NCBI GenBank assembly: GCA_947650285.1
Contig: CANTFL010001286.1
Coordinates: forward strand, 1-64,000
Reading direction: 5' to 3'
Length of the DNA stretch: 64,000 bases
DNA from: Hyaloperonospora brassicae
Taxonomy: Eukaryota > Oomycota > Peronosporomycetes > Peronosporales > Peronosporaceae
In this document: piece after piece, positions 51,446-62,158 of the stretch
Numbering within the stretch: position 1 is the first letter of the stretch
Layout: every line of letters starts with the position of its first letter
Notes under the pieces: model-generated
Database searches by the model: none
Seen by the model: the letters and a program-made list of their open reading frames with translations, nothing else
Told to the model about the DNA's origin: nothing
Made by a program: the position numbers and the translations under genes

Positions 51446-54043
51446 CTAATTGACGACAGCGGCGGCGGCGGGACGTTGTACAAACTTCTTGACAGTGTTT
51501 TCCAAGACGTTGAGGTCGTTGACGGACTGGAACGCAAACCACGAGACGCCGACGTCCAGCGGGTCGTGTTGTGTCGTGGCCGCTGGAAATGGGGCCGGCA
51601 CTTGTTTGCTGCTCTGAGTATTGTCGCTGTCGTCGCCTCCTGCTTGCAGTATTTGACGCAGTTGATGCACGACGATGGCTTCGGCTCTGGTCTCGTCACG
51701 TGCGGACCATCGCAGCGTGTTGTTCCCTCGAAGAGCGTTGGCCACTTCACGCGACAGCATACTGTCCGACACGCTGCCTTGTGGCAACGGAGATGGAGGG
51801 AACAACAGCGAGATGTACTGCTTGAAGCCACTTGTGCTTTGCGTTGATCGACGGGTGCGAGTCAGAGCTTTCAATTGCTGCACTGCGAACGTCTGGTCCC
51901 ACGAACACTGTTCCGGCGGAAGCGGAGCGGTGAACGACTCGGTGGCTGTCTGTGCGAACGGTGAGATCGAAATGACGGCACGGGCTACGCGAGTCAAGTG
52001 CGGCGCATCCTCGACAAAGTCGTTCCAGAACAGCGTCGAGGGCCGACCGACAGTCATTTCCCACGCGACGACGTCGGAAAAGACTCCCGTTCTCTCTGCG
52101 TAATCGCCCAATTCGTTCAACAGCTGAGAGCGAACAGCACCACTGCCGTATCCTGCGCTTGGAAACACGCGTTCCGCTAGTTGGACAACTAAGGATTTCA
52201 CGCGCCGCTTGCCAGCGACTGAAAGACCGGCGCCGGCGACACGCGGATCCAGAAGCACGCACACGAGCTCGTGCGAATTGACGTGGCGTTCAATCATAGA
52301 CACGGCCACGGACACGAAGCTTTGCTTGGCTTGCTTTGGTAGCAAACACGACGTGGTCGACTCCACTATTGCCAGCAACCACAGCCAAAGCACGACATAC
52401 TGCGCCGATGTCGTGTCGCTGGCTTCACTTAGTGCCAGCATCCAGCTGAACGGGGTCAGCAACGAGTCCACGACACGCAGCTTGTCCCAAAAAGACGCGA
52501 CTTCATCCGCAGGTACAGAGACTTTGGCTTGGTAGCGCCGGATGTCGTTTTCCAGATACACCATGCGCTTGATGAGTCGGGGCACTGCGTCCCACCTCGA
52601 CGATTCCAGCAAGGGTTTCAGCTGCGGTTCTAGCGGTGTGATCTTCGATACACTGTGGCCAAGGAACATGGCTTTGTTAAGCAGATCGACGACTGCAGGG
52701 AACGTGGTCAGCAGTTCCTTGCGCAATCGAAGAGATAGACGAACTGCACACGCGCCCAACAGCATTTGTGTGGGTGTCGGCTTTGTCGCAAGTTCGCTCC
52801 CGCTGTCTGCGCCGTGCGTAGATGTTGACAGCGCCCGCGCTTGCTCGGATCGTAGTTGCTGGTACGTCCGAGGACAGTCACAGCAGAGGCAGAAGACAGC
52901 TTCGGGTGCAAGGCGGAGGCGATAGGTCGAAACGACAGCATCAAAGTCTTCTCGCAGCGTGCAGTACTTGCACGAGGCTTCATCGTCCGTCGTGGTCGAC
53001 ACCAGAGGCTCGACATCTCTGCACTTCTCCTTGAGCGGGAAGACCCTGCGGTGGTCGTCCACTGCCGTCCACCGGTTGCACCACTGCGACGCTACTTCAG
53101 TCGCTGTTCCTGTCTGGCACCGCTGAAAGTGTCGGTGCACCAACGTGAGCACTTTACACCGGACCAGCGCCTGCTCCATCGTCGCAGTCGCTTCGTCCAC
53201 GAGTTCCTGCAACACAGTCGTCTGCGCCTGTTCCACTGAGAGCCGCGGCCAGTCAGGACGCGCCAACGCGAACGCTTCCGTCAGCGCCTCGTCTTCCAGC
53301 AACGCCACTGGTACGTCGTGAAGGACCAGCGCCAGTACGAGTTTCTGGTGCACACGTCGGCGGGCGTCGCAGTGTTTTTCCTGCAGCTGTACGCGGTCCC
53401 TGGCACGAGTTTTTACGTCCCCTTCAGGTCGCACCACTTCCACAGCTGTCGTCGTCGTCTGCTTCTTTGGGTCCGTATTTCTCTGTCTGCTCTCGTCTTT
53501 GACTGCCGCTTTAGGTCCATCGACTGCGGCGCTTTGGACGTCGTCTGTGTGCTGTGCCACAGTTCGGTCCGATGCAATTGGGTCAGCACTTGTACGGCCG
53601 ACAATAGGCACAGTAGTAACTGAGACAGTCTCTGCCGATGGAGACAAAGTGAGTGTCGCCGTCTTCGTCGACTCGTCGGGAGTAGTAGCCGACGAAATAG
53701 TAGTCGCAGGAGTAGTAGTTGAAGAAATAGTAGCACTGGTAGGAGTAGTAGTACTACTACTAGTACTACTTCTACAGATGGGGCGAAAAGTAGTAGCGCC
53801 GGTACTACCTGTGGCTTTGTCGAGCAGTTGCTGAATGTCGGATGGCGCACGCGCACATTTGCTCAGCACGTGCTGTCGCATGCGCGAGGCCACTGCCGCG
53901 AGGCGCTTGGGGCAGAAGCGGCAGCACGCGTACACTTTGTTGTCGGCCGTGCGCAACTCGGTGAAAAAGGTCCATATGGGACTCGGCCGTCGTCCCGCGC
54001 GACGCCGTTTCTCGCCCACGCGCGCGTCGTTGAGCATGTGCAA
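51446..54043 (-). CDS. BED zinc-finger protein derived from a hAT transposase
   Basis: 865 residues, uninterrupted. Near the N-terminus is a BED finger (W24; Cys41/Cys44 in CRFC; His58 and Cys63), a DNA-binding type common in hAT transposases. A Ser/Thr-rich low-complexity linker (about 85-200) follows, then a long helical body. LLDPRVAGAGLS (about 594) aligns with the hAT LDPRFKG block. The DAPHLTRVARAVISIS segment (about 678) sits where hAT dimerisation domains carry P.L..lA..lLsIP, but the following SSAxSERxFS box is replaced by SPFAQTATESFTA. No terminal inverted repeats were recognised. The frame has stayed open despite this change, so I favour a domesticated gene over a recent transposon. 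Its cellular role is unknown. Confidence 0.72.
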   Translation of the reverse strand: MHMLNDARVGEKRRRAGRRPSPIWTFFTELRTADNKVYACCRFCPKRLAAVASRMRQHVLSKCARAPSDIQQLLDKATGSTGATTFRPICRSSTSSSTTTPTSATISSTTTPATTISSATTPDESTKTATLTLSPSAETVSVTTVPIVGRTSADPIASDRTVAQHTDDVQSAAVDGPKAAVKDESRQRNTDPKKQTTTTAVEVVRPEGDVKTRARDRVQLQEKHCDARRRVHQKLVLALVLHDVPVALLEDEALTEAFALARPDWPRLSVEQAQTTVLQELVDEATATMEQALVRCKVLTLVHRHFQRCQTGTATEVASQWCNRWTAVDDHRRVFPLKEKCRDVEPLVSTTTDDEASCKYCTLREDFDAVVSTYRLRLAPEAVFCLCCDCPRTYQQLRSEQARALSTSTHGADSGSELATKPTPTQMLLGACAVRLSLRLRKELLTTFPAVVDLLNKAMFLGHSVSKITPLEPQLKPLLESSRWDAVPRLIKRMVYLENDIRRYQAKVSVPADEVASFWDKLRVVDSLLTPFSWMLALSEASDTTSAQYVVLWLWLLAIVESTTSCLLPKQAKQSFVSVAVSMIERHVNSHELVCVLLDPRVAGAGLSVAGKRRVKSLVVQLAERVFPSAGYGSGAVRSQLLNELGDYAERTGVFSDVVAWEMTVGRPSTLFWNDFVEDAPHLTRVARAVISISPFAQTATESFTAPLPPEQCSWDQTFAVQQLKALTRTRRSTQSTSGFKQYISLLFPPSPLPQGSVSDSMLSREVANALRGNNTLRWSARDETRAEAIVVHQLRQILQAGGDDSDNTQSSKQVPAPFPAATTQHDPLDVGVSWFAFQSVNDLNVLENTVKKFVQRPAAAAVVN

Positions 54044-54065
54044 GTGGGCCGATCGATGTAAGGGA

Positions 54066-54275
<210 letters not shown>

Positions 54276-55188
54276 GTAATTGCTGTAGGATCACTTGGGG
54301 CGATATCTTGACTTTAGGCGATAGAAATTGCTCGACCCACGGTAATTCCGAGATCGTAATATAATGATATATTGTGCGAAATATACGGTTCGTGGGCGTG
54401 AGACTGGCTGCTCCTTTCATGTGCATCCATCCGGCTTTCGGCAGGAGATAGACGGACTGTAAGCCGCGGTATACACCACATCGTGATTAGTTTTACTGAC
54501 GGTGCAATTTCGTCAATTAATTGGGCTTTGCTTACGTACAAACTACAGCGTTCGAGACTGTTTAGCCACGGTGTACTCAGTTTTGGTGCAATATATAATA
54601 AACAAAGAAACCCTGCAGGAATTTGTTTGACGTAAGTCGGCTTCTACCTCTGTACCGCAAATCATGCGGGCGAAACTTAGCAGCTCGCCGTGAAGAAAAG
54701 GATGCACGCTGTATTACGCTCATACAAAGAGATTGGAGAGTTTGCTGTGAACGTATTGGAAAGCACTATGCCCGTTCAGGATAAACTGGTGATTGATGAG
54801 ATATAAGAGGTAGCATACGAGATGTACAACAACGGTCTTAACTGCTGGAGTACAAACGACATGCGCAGGCGACTGCAATACAAAAATCGGACGCTCTGAT
54901 GTTTTGACGCCATCCTTAGCGACTGCGGCTGCAAGAAAGTGTAGAGAGCGCACGTAAGGCACCCGTGAAACCCTGTTTCGATGTCGATTAATGCACAGTT
55001 TATGTGGTATATGTAGAAATGTTACGCTACAACTGCCGACACATTTGGAGTTATGGGATTGACTGTTGAGCCAGCAAGTGTCCTACCAACTATACCGCTT
55101 GCCGTGCAAGAGTCACCATTCCGTCATGTTTATAGCTGAGATTTGCTTCCGGAGCAAATGCAAAGCTGATCGAAGTGCTGCCCGTTGC
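54276..55188. other. Intergenic, nothing recognised
   Basis: About 900 bp of AT-rich DNA lie between the trinucleotide array and the 3' end of the GH18 gene. Short frames on both strands show no domain. Confidence 0.3.
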
Positions 55189-56304
55189 TTACGACGAGCG
55201 AATGATGCTCCTGGTAACTGCAAAATTATCGCCTACTTCTGCCGATGCAGAGTATATCATCATACCCCCGTGTCCATCCTGGCGGCCAAACTTCTCCCAT
55301 TCGTTAATCACTGTTGCATTCGGCCCCGGACCATAGGCACATCCACCCTTTACACATAGACCAACCGTAGCGCGGGAAAAATCGCCACCTAACTGAGTCT
55401 TCCACGCTGCAAAAGTAGTATTCTCAGCCGCCGCGTATATTGCTGCTGCAGTGGCATCGTCTTCATGGACGTTGTACGCCATAATGTTGATCCAATCCAC
55501 GTAGTCGAGCACCTTTGTCGGAAAGCATCTCGAGTATACTGCTGCGTCGACTGCTGAACATACTGCGAGGTCTCCTTCGCTGAAATAGGCATCGTAGGTC
55601 AGCAAAGCCGACGAAGTACCACCACTTTCGTCCAGCGCCTCCCGTGTAGCCTTCAGCAGCTCAATCGTTCGATCGGCACTAAACTGCACCCCAACAGTCT
55701 CGTCGTCGAAATCCAAGCCAGCAAACCCGAACTTCGTCACTAGATTGACGGCTGACTCAGCAAACAGCGTCGCGTTCGCAATTACCGACATGTTGTCGTT
55801 GTTAGTTGACCCACCAACACTCGCCAGTGTCGAAATGCAGCGCTCGTGGAGGGTTTTCACGCATTGTGTAATGTGGTCATCGGACGACTGGAACGTGGGC
55901 ACGATAACGCCTTCTGCGACAAGTGCAAAGCCAAAGATCAAGTGAGTGACGCCATCCGGAACGGTGTCACATCCAGCAACTTCGCTTTGCCAGAATGCTA
56001 CAGTCCGGTTTTTGGCGGCGACAGGAGGGCAGGACGATAGCCGAGTAGACGATGCAGCGGAAGTTGCGCTACTTCCACTCGGGCTCGACGTGTCGCTGGG
56101 ACTGCTTGAATCGGCAGTCAAAGTCGCGCCCACAACGACAATAACAGAGAAGAGCGCTATTACTCCGCAAATGATTGGGGCCAGCCGTTGCATCGATTTA
56201 GAGCGCGGCTTCTTCGCTAGGACATCACGTTGATCGAGCGACCAAGGCGCGTATGAGTTTATATCGTCTGGACTTGCACACTTCTCATGTGGAAACCGAA
56301 CCAT
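55189..56304 (-). CDS. GH18 chitinase-like type II membrane protein
   Basis: 371 residues. A 40-residue cytosolic tail precedes one membrane span (41-62, LAPIICGVIALFSVIVVVGA), a Ser/Thr-rich stalk (64-90) and a glycosyl-hydrolase family 18 barrel. The catalytic motif FAGLDFDDE gives D198-x-D200-x-E202, with Glu202 as the expected proton donor. The usual DG before it is AG here. Supporting landmarks are VAFWQSEVAGC (strand 1), LIFGFAL, LASVGGS and YVDWINIMAYNVHED. GH18 enzymes cut beta-1,4-N-acetylglucosamine polymers. Oomycetes have little chitin, so wall remodelling or action on foreign chitin are both possible. Intronless. The signal anchor, not a cleavable signal peptide, is the reason to place it at the cell surface. 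Confidence 0.85.
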   Translation of the reverse strand: MVRFPHEKCASPDDINSYAPWSLDQRDVLAKKPRSKSMQRLAPIICGVIALFSVIVVVGATLTADSSSPSDTSSPSGSSATSAASSTRLSSCPPVAAKNRTVAFWQSEVAGCDTVPDGVTHLIFGFALVAEGVIVPTFQSSDDHITQCVKTLHERCISTLASVGGSTNNDNMSVIANATLFAESAVNLVTKFGFAGLDFDDETVGVQFSADRTIELLKATREALDESGGTSSALLTYDAYFSEGDLAVCSAVDAAVYSRCFPTKVLDYVDWINIMAYNVHEDDATAAAIYAAAENTTFAAWKTQLGGDFSRATVGLCVKGGCAYGPGPNATVINEWEKFGRQDGHGGMMIYSASAEVGDNFAVTRSIIRSS

Positions 56305-58012
56305 TAGTGTCTCTAGTGACGGTCAAATGTAAAATGAAGACTCGCTGACAGCGGATTCGAGTGCATTCAGTTGCAGACATGCGTGCAGTGGCCAACATAT
56401 GAGCAGCGTGCACAATCTCCGCGCCACAAACGCATCATCTCTCCCACACGGACAAAGGTCCTAGTGCTTCAAATGCACATGGAAGGGAAATTGGTAGAGA
56501 CAACTACTTGTCGAGACATGATCGACAAGTCTGCTGTTTGCTGTTTTGGATTGTTCATGTCGAAGCGGGTGTGGACTCTGCTCTGCTTCTGGTCTTGATT
56601 GGAAGTTACCATTGATCTCCTCGTTCCGTCACAAATGCTTTCGCCTCGCACGAAATCGTCAACACTATCAAAATGTCGAGAGCAGATACTTGCTCGTCTC
56701 GAAAGTACTACAGACCATGAGTACTGAGCTGAATCGAACACGTGCATCGACTGAGATCAATATTTAAAAGGTTCGCTGTCTTTACATACGATAATATATC
56801 TGGGACCGCAGAACGGTACGCGAGCGTCAAATGGTATGACAGCTGTGTGAGACGCCGTCGAACAGCAGATTCACTCGAGCAATCATAGCAAACGACGGAA
56901 CAGGCAAACGAGCTCGGAAGAGAGTTCTAGGCGTTGAGCGTGCGGAGTGTCTCTCATTGACTTCGATCACAGAGCAGAGAATGTGTTGCTGTGCCAATTT
57001 CACACTAGTTCTAAACAGACGGATGAGCTTTCGCACATTCGCTAGCAATGTGCGACAAATTTGAGCTTTGCCAAAGACCGGATAATGACCAGCGTAGATG
57101 TGCGAAGTGTCTGACGTTACACATGGCAAACTCGGTGTGCCACGTGGTACCAAATCTTACGTCTGAAAACTCGTTGTCACTTCGCCAGTTTTCGTCGAAG
57201 AGCTGGTGACATGTGTCAGGCAGCAATGCATTGTAAGAACGTATCCAGAATGGATCGCTGACAAACGATTAGAGTGTACTTCTGGACGATGGGAATCAAC
57301 GGTTACGTAGCGTTGATGCAAATCTGCCTTGCAGAAATGCAGTCCACGCAGGTCGCTGGAATGAAGGTTGTGTCATTGTTACACTCACAATCGAGACCTG
57401 TGACCATCAAAGAACATGCATAGAAATTCTAGTGCTGATTGTTGATTCCGTGGTCACATCACCTTCTACTATCTTATTCTTGCATTGCCCTGCGCCATTG
57501 CTATCTGTTCTCGGAAGCGGTATGAATACGAGTACGCGGTGTTGTCCCACTTAAGTATTCACGCGGCGAAGAGTCAGCGCGTCGATGCACACGTTGATGA
57601 CGACGACATTCCTGACTCCAGACAGGGCGTCAACTTCGATAAGAGGACTGTTTGCGGCAACCATCAAAAGAAGATGGTGCGACCAGCTGCAAACATTGAC
57701 CAAAAGATGCTGCAATGTTGTCATTTTATAATGGTATACCACGCTACAGGTCCACAAGGGTTCAAGATAAATTGCCAGCTATGATACACGCATTGCATCT
57801 GCGCGCGAGCGACTCGAGAGATGGCACATACGTTTCCTGCTGTGTGACGCGCGCCGACTTTTGTTTCCGCATAACTTTGGTGAAACTTGATTGACATGCT
57901 ACTAACTACTGGTCCGAGAAATGGAAGGGAATGATACGTAACGGATGCGTTCGTACCTCATGCTAGTACGAATCGTGCAGACCGGATTACGAGTCGCTTT
58001 CTAGCCGCCTCA
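56305..58012. other. Intergenic, AT-rich
   Basis: GH18 promoter side, then AT-rich DNA with many stops. A 108-codon frame on the minus strand (56,827-57,153) has no recognised domain. No gene supported. Confidence 0.3.
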
Positions 58013-58392
58013 ATGTCGTTCATTATCGAAGCAGATGGTGCTGCTATGTTGTGTAGTCTTCTGACGGTGAGTTTCTGACACTATCTATGGCCGAGAGAAT
58101 CGAAGGCGAACAACAGGTCGTGCAGTCCACAGACGTTCTGACAAAGTCAAACGTCGTCGCCTGTCGCTGCAGAAAGCGGCGATATGGCAGCCTGGAGGAA
58201 GATGTCCATCGCCTCAGTTTCACAGATGGAGCGTTCGCTGTTGCAAAGATACCGATTGCTGAAAGCTGTCTTCGTGCTATCGACACTGGCTGCATCGGTG
58301 CACTATTTGGCGTCACTGGTAGTTTGGTTATACTTGATATGTGGTCGCAAATGATGAGGACACGTCGACAACTGTTCCAGCCGGCTTTCTGA
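58013..58392 (+). CDS. Possible small membrane protein, unidentified
   Basis: The frame 58,087-58,392 encodes up to 101 residues: a basic patch (RCRKRRYG), then a hydrophobic glycine-containing helix (GCIGALFGVTGSLVI) close to the C-terminus. An upstream ATG at 58,013 followed by 18 codons and a gtgagt donor at 58,067 could be joined in phase to an acceptor at 58,116 (50-bp intron, product about 110 residues), but that intron lacks a clear pyrimidine tract. No family is recognised. It is the best coding candidate in the 56.3-61.6-kb gap. Confidence 0.3.
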
Positions 58393-61300
58393 AACGTACA
58401 CATCACTTTTAATCGATTGCTTACAAAGGAGACACCATAGCAGTGTAAATTGACATCCATTTCTTTGTGATCTACAGGCAGCATCTAACGCTTATCTTTT
58501 TGCATAAGCAATCCAGTCGAAAGGGCAGCATCAAGTTTGTAGTAGGCATACAAATACAGCGTGAACATCGAAACGGCACGACGTTGTTATAGTGCAAACA
58601 ACTCCAGAGGCAGAGGAGAATGATCGGTCGACACGGTTGGTTTTATGTGCTTCCAGCCTTCGTATTGCTAGATTCCTTGCGTCCAGAGATGACCTATTTC
58701 ATGGTATGGACATTACATGATTGTCAATGTGAATATGTTCTTAGCAGACATTACGCAACAAAGTACCGGAAATGGGTAAATGGAGAGATACCTTGCCTGT
58801 AACGGAATCTTCGGTCGTAGCTGATATAACACTGCCCATTAGCGGCTGTATGGCCATGATATTGACAATGAAAATCACCTAGTCAACACCGCAATGAATG
58901 GCGAGCAGGAGGTGACGCTACATATAGGAGCTCAACGTAGCGAAGCACGATTTGGAAGCAGCTCAATCGCGGCTTGACAGTATCTTATCTACATTTCCCC
59001 TTTGCCACACAGCTGATCTAGTGTAGGCAAGTTGATCACGCTTGGTCTACACTATAAAGTATGCATGATTGGTACACTGTCGTCAGCGTTTGTTGCTCGT
59101 GCTGTCATCCGTAAAAGCATGAGGTGAATCTTACTTTGTTACCTCATATTTTGTAACGACCGTTTTTGTTAACTTAGAAATATATGCCGAGTTGCTGATA
59201 TGTCGACACGTGAAGGTGCGACAAACACCAGACCAAGCGGTATCTCCAGCTTTTAAAGGACATTACTACACAATCCAGCGTCTCCTATTGACTCTTCTGC
59301 ATCTTTCAGGTGTATGCTAAGCGTAAAAATACTGCATCCACTTCTGCTTGTATACAGTTGTGATTGTAGCCAGTGGTGCTTGTAATCGTCGGAGACTTCG
59401 TAGGCCGGCAGTATAATTCAAGTAATCTTACCATATGTTCTGGAGGAATTGTACAGCCTTTGTTTTTCTTCCACTCCACGACATTCAAACTATAAGACTA
59501 CTCGTATTTGACGATTCGAACAATGTTTTCTACACCATCACCTGCTATTGCTGGTAAGGCTGACATCTCGTCAGATACTTGATGCCAGATCCACGTCCAC
59601 TTAACTGATTAGATGTGACAAATTTTACAGACTTCTGCACTCGCCAGAGCTCATTCATGTACTAGTGATAAGCTGCTGAAAGTCGGGACGCGTGTGGTCG
59701 ATTTTTCGACCTTGACATTCCTTTCTGCATATCAATGATCGATTCTTTTGATTCTATACAGCGTCTCACGGCGTCCGTGAAATCCTCGTTATAAAATGAC
59801 ATCATTCTTGGTCGTCGGCCGGTTTATTCTATGGTCGTACAAACGCTTGCACATATTCGAAAGAGTATCTATGAGAGATCGAATAGGTCCAATTTGACCC
59901 TCTTCGTGCCGAATATTATTTTGGCCTGCCTCAAATCGTTACAATCCAGTTTCCTGCTAGCGAAATGGCGCCGATAGCACGAAGCAGTTGTCACGATTCG
60001 TCAGCTAGTATCACATTGATACCACCAAAATACATGTCTTGCCTCCGTTGGCTTGGCTTGGCACAAGCACCTTTATGTGTTTTACAGAAGATTAAGAATA
60101 ATGATGTAGTACTTATCCATGATATAGCATTCGCTCAATTTAGTCTGTACTGAATCTTGTAAAGTGCCTTTATCTTCATCCACATGAAATTTGTAACATT
60201 CGCCTCAGCCGGTGTCAGAAAAGCGAGCCCGATGTTTATCAAACGTAGCAAAGGCACGACTATAACGAAAAGAATTCATGTATCCCGTATAATCGAAGAA
60301 TAGCCGTAGATATAGCACATATGACACGTACCTTATTAGTATCCAAATAATTGCTCATAGGAATATGATTCGATGTAACTCTTGCATTCGGTCTGGCCTC
60401 ATTGGGAAAAATACAAAAAACATTCGACTTTATCTCAAACGGTCACGAGCTTTGTTTGGAAAGTTCGGCATGTCATAAACAGGTATGGTGTGTCCATTGT
60501 CTCTTCTGGCCACGCTAAGAAGCCGCACAGAACCTCCCCCTTCGATGCAAAACAACTTGCTACTAATATTCATCAGTAATTTCAGGGTCAATGAGCGGGA
60601 ATTGGAGCATCACTGTATCGTTGCGTAAAATCGTTCCTGAAACCCATCTAAGTTCTTAAGGGGTCCGAAATCGTGCTTATGACCCTTACCTTGGAAAAGC
60701 TTATACTCAAACGCCAAACCTATTGTTTAAAACCGTACCGTCGCTACTCGTGATATCCTCTACACGACCCATCTAAATCGAGTTGCAAATAAACATATCA
60801 ATAATCAGGGCTTAATGATTATCAGAATCAAGTGACTCGCAGCCATGAAGTATCATGTATATGTCACTCCTTTTGCAGCGTGTCTTAATCTAGTTTAATG
60901 AGCCTCTAGTGAGGATTCAAATATAATACATTCATACTCTAGGACTGAAAGAGATACATACTTGAATCGAGATAATTTGCTTCGGGAATTCTTTCACTAT
61001 TAAGATCCAAACACTGGGCTGCGGTAGCCATCCACAACTGTCCTGACCACGACAGAAACTGAACATCGATATCGGTCGATATCCGCATGTAATAGTCGGA
61101 AGTTGGATATGACATCACAATCCGATACAACAATACTTCTTATAGATACACACCTCACTTAAGTAGCTTCAAATCAATCGTTGACAGCCACTCCAGCTAA
61201 ATAGGGACGATAGACTAAGGCAACAATTTTGATGCTCGCGACAGTCACTACGTGCTTACGAATATTTTAATGTATGCAGTAAACTTATCCCATATGTACG

Positions 61301-61635
61301 TAAATAGTCGTTCATCTTTTGCATTTATCAGCCTTTCGTTCAAACGGCATCGCCAATTGTATACTTTGTTGTCAACACGCACGTTTGTTTATCGACAAAG
61401 ATGTCCGTAATGTAAGTTTAGCATCTTCGTCACTTACATCTTTATCACAATTACTTTTGTCTTCTTCTAAGCAATGCTGTAATGGACATTGGAGTCATCG
61501 CGTCGACTTCAGTATCATTAGATATGCTATCATCATGACGTACTCGCTACGATGCTTCTACGTCTTCGCTACCAGCCAATTTCGGCTTGCTTCTACTACA
61601 CCATCCGAAATTGACATTACATTGAAGTGGCCGTC
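58393..61635. other. AT-rich gene desert
   Basis: More than 3 kb of AT-rich sequence contain only short frames interrupted by stops. I see no conserved motif, tRNA or repeat array. Confidence 0.35.
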
Positions 61636-62027
61636 TGTAACAGGGCACACCCTTGCGTGAACTTAACGAAAGGGTTTGGGTGCCCCGACAGACGTACACG
61701 AGGCAAACGAGGAAGCGTAGGTAAGGGAAAAGTAAAACTGTTATATTAATATAATTAAGTCTTTTTGCTACTGTCTCTTTGTTTAACCTGACTTAATTAT
61801 GCTGATGTAACTGAGTGTATCGTGACGTCTCGTCACCACTCATTGCGCGCGTCCTGCGGCGATTGGTGGGTTGATATCATCACGATATCAACCAATGAGC
61901 AGACCCTTTGGTCGCCTCACCAATATCACCACTATCGGTGATATTGTTCAAAGAATATTCAACTTCATATTCTTTATTGTCATTGTTTCTTGAATGACAA
62001 TTTCATGTAACGGGCTGCCCCGTTACA
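61636..62027 (-). mobile_element. 3' LTR of a Gypsy retrotransposon
   Basis: On the minus strand the LTR starts tgtaacgggg at 62,027 and ends gttaca at 61,636 (392 bp). The TGTAAC...GTTACA ends are as expected for this class. A polypurine tract immediately precedes it on the same strand. It contains five successive perfect stem-loops between 61,869 and 62,028, an 11-bp stem at 61,751-61,761 with 61,790-61,800 and a 14-bp palindrome at 61,741. The 5' LTR lies beyond the window, so the target duplication cannot be checked. Confidence 0.8.
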
Positions 62028-62040
62028 TCACCCCCTTAAC
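62028..62040 (-). promoter_or_regulatory. Polypurine tract of the Gypsy element
   Basis: The minus strand reads gttaagggggtga directly before the LTR start. A purine-rich run in this place primes plus-strand DNA synthesis in LTR retrotransposons. Its position and orientation fix the element's direction as minus, in agreement with the pol frame. Confidence 0.75.
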
Positions 62041-62158
62041 TGATAGTCACTGTGTGACTATCGAAAATTATGGCGGCCACCCGTTGGGCGCCATTGGGAC
62101 AGGGAGCACTTGTTGGGTCAGTTCCATTCATAACTCAACCTGACCTCGCATAGTTAAC

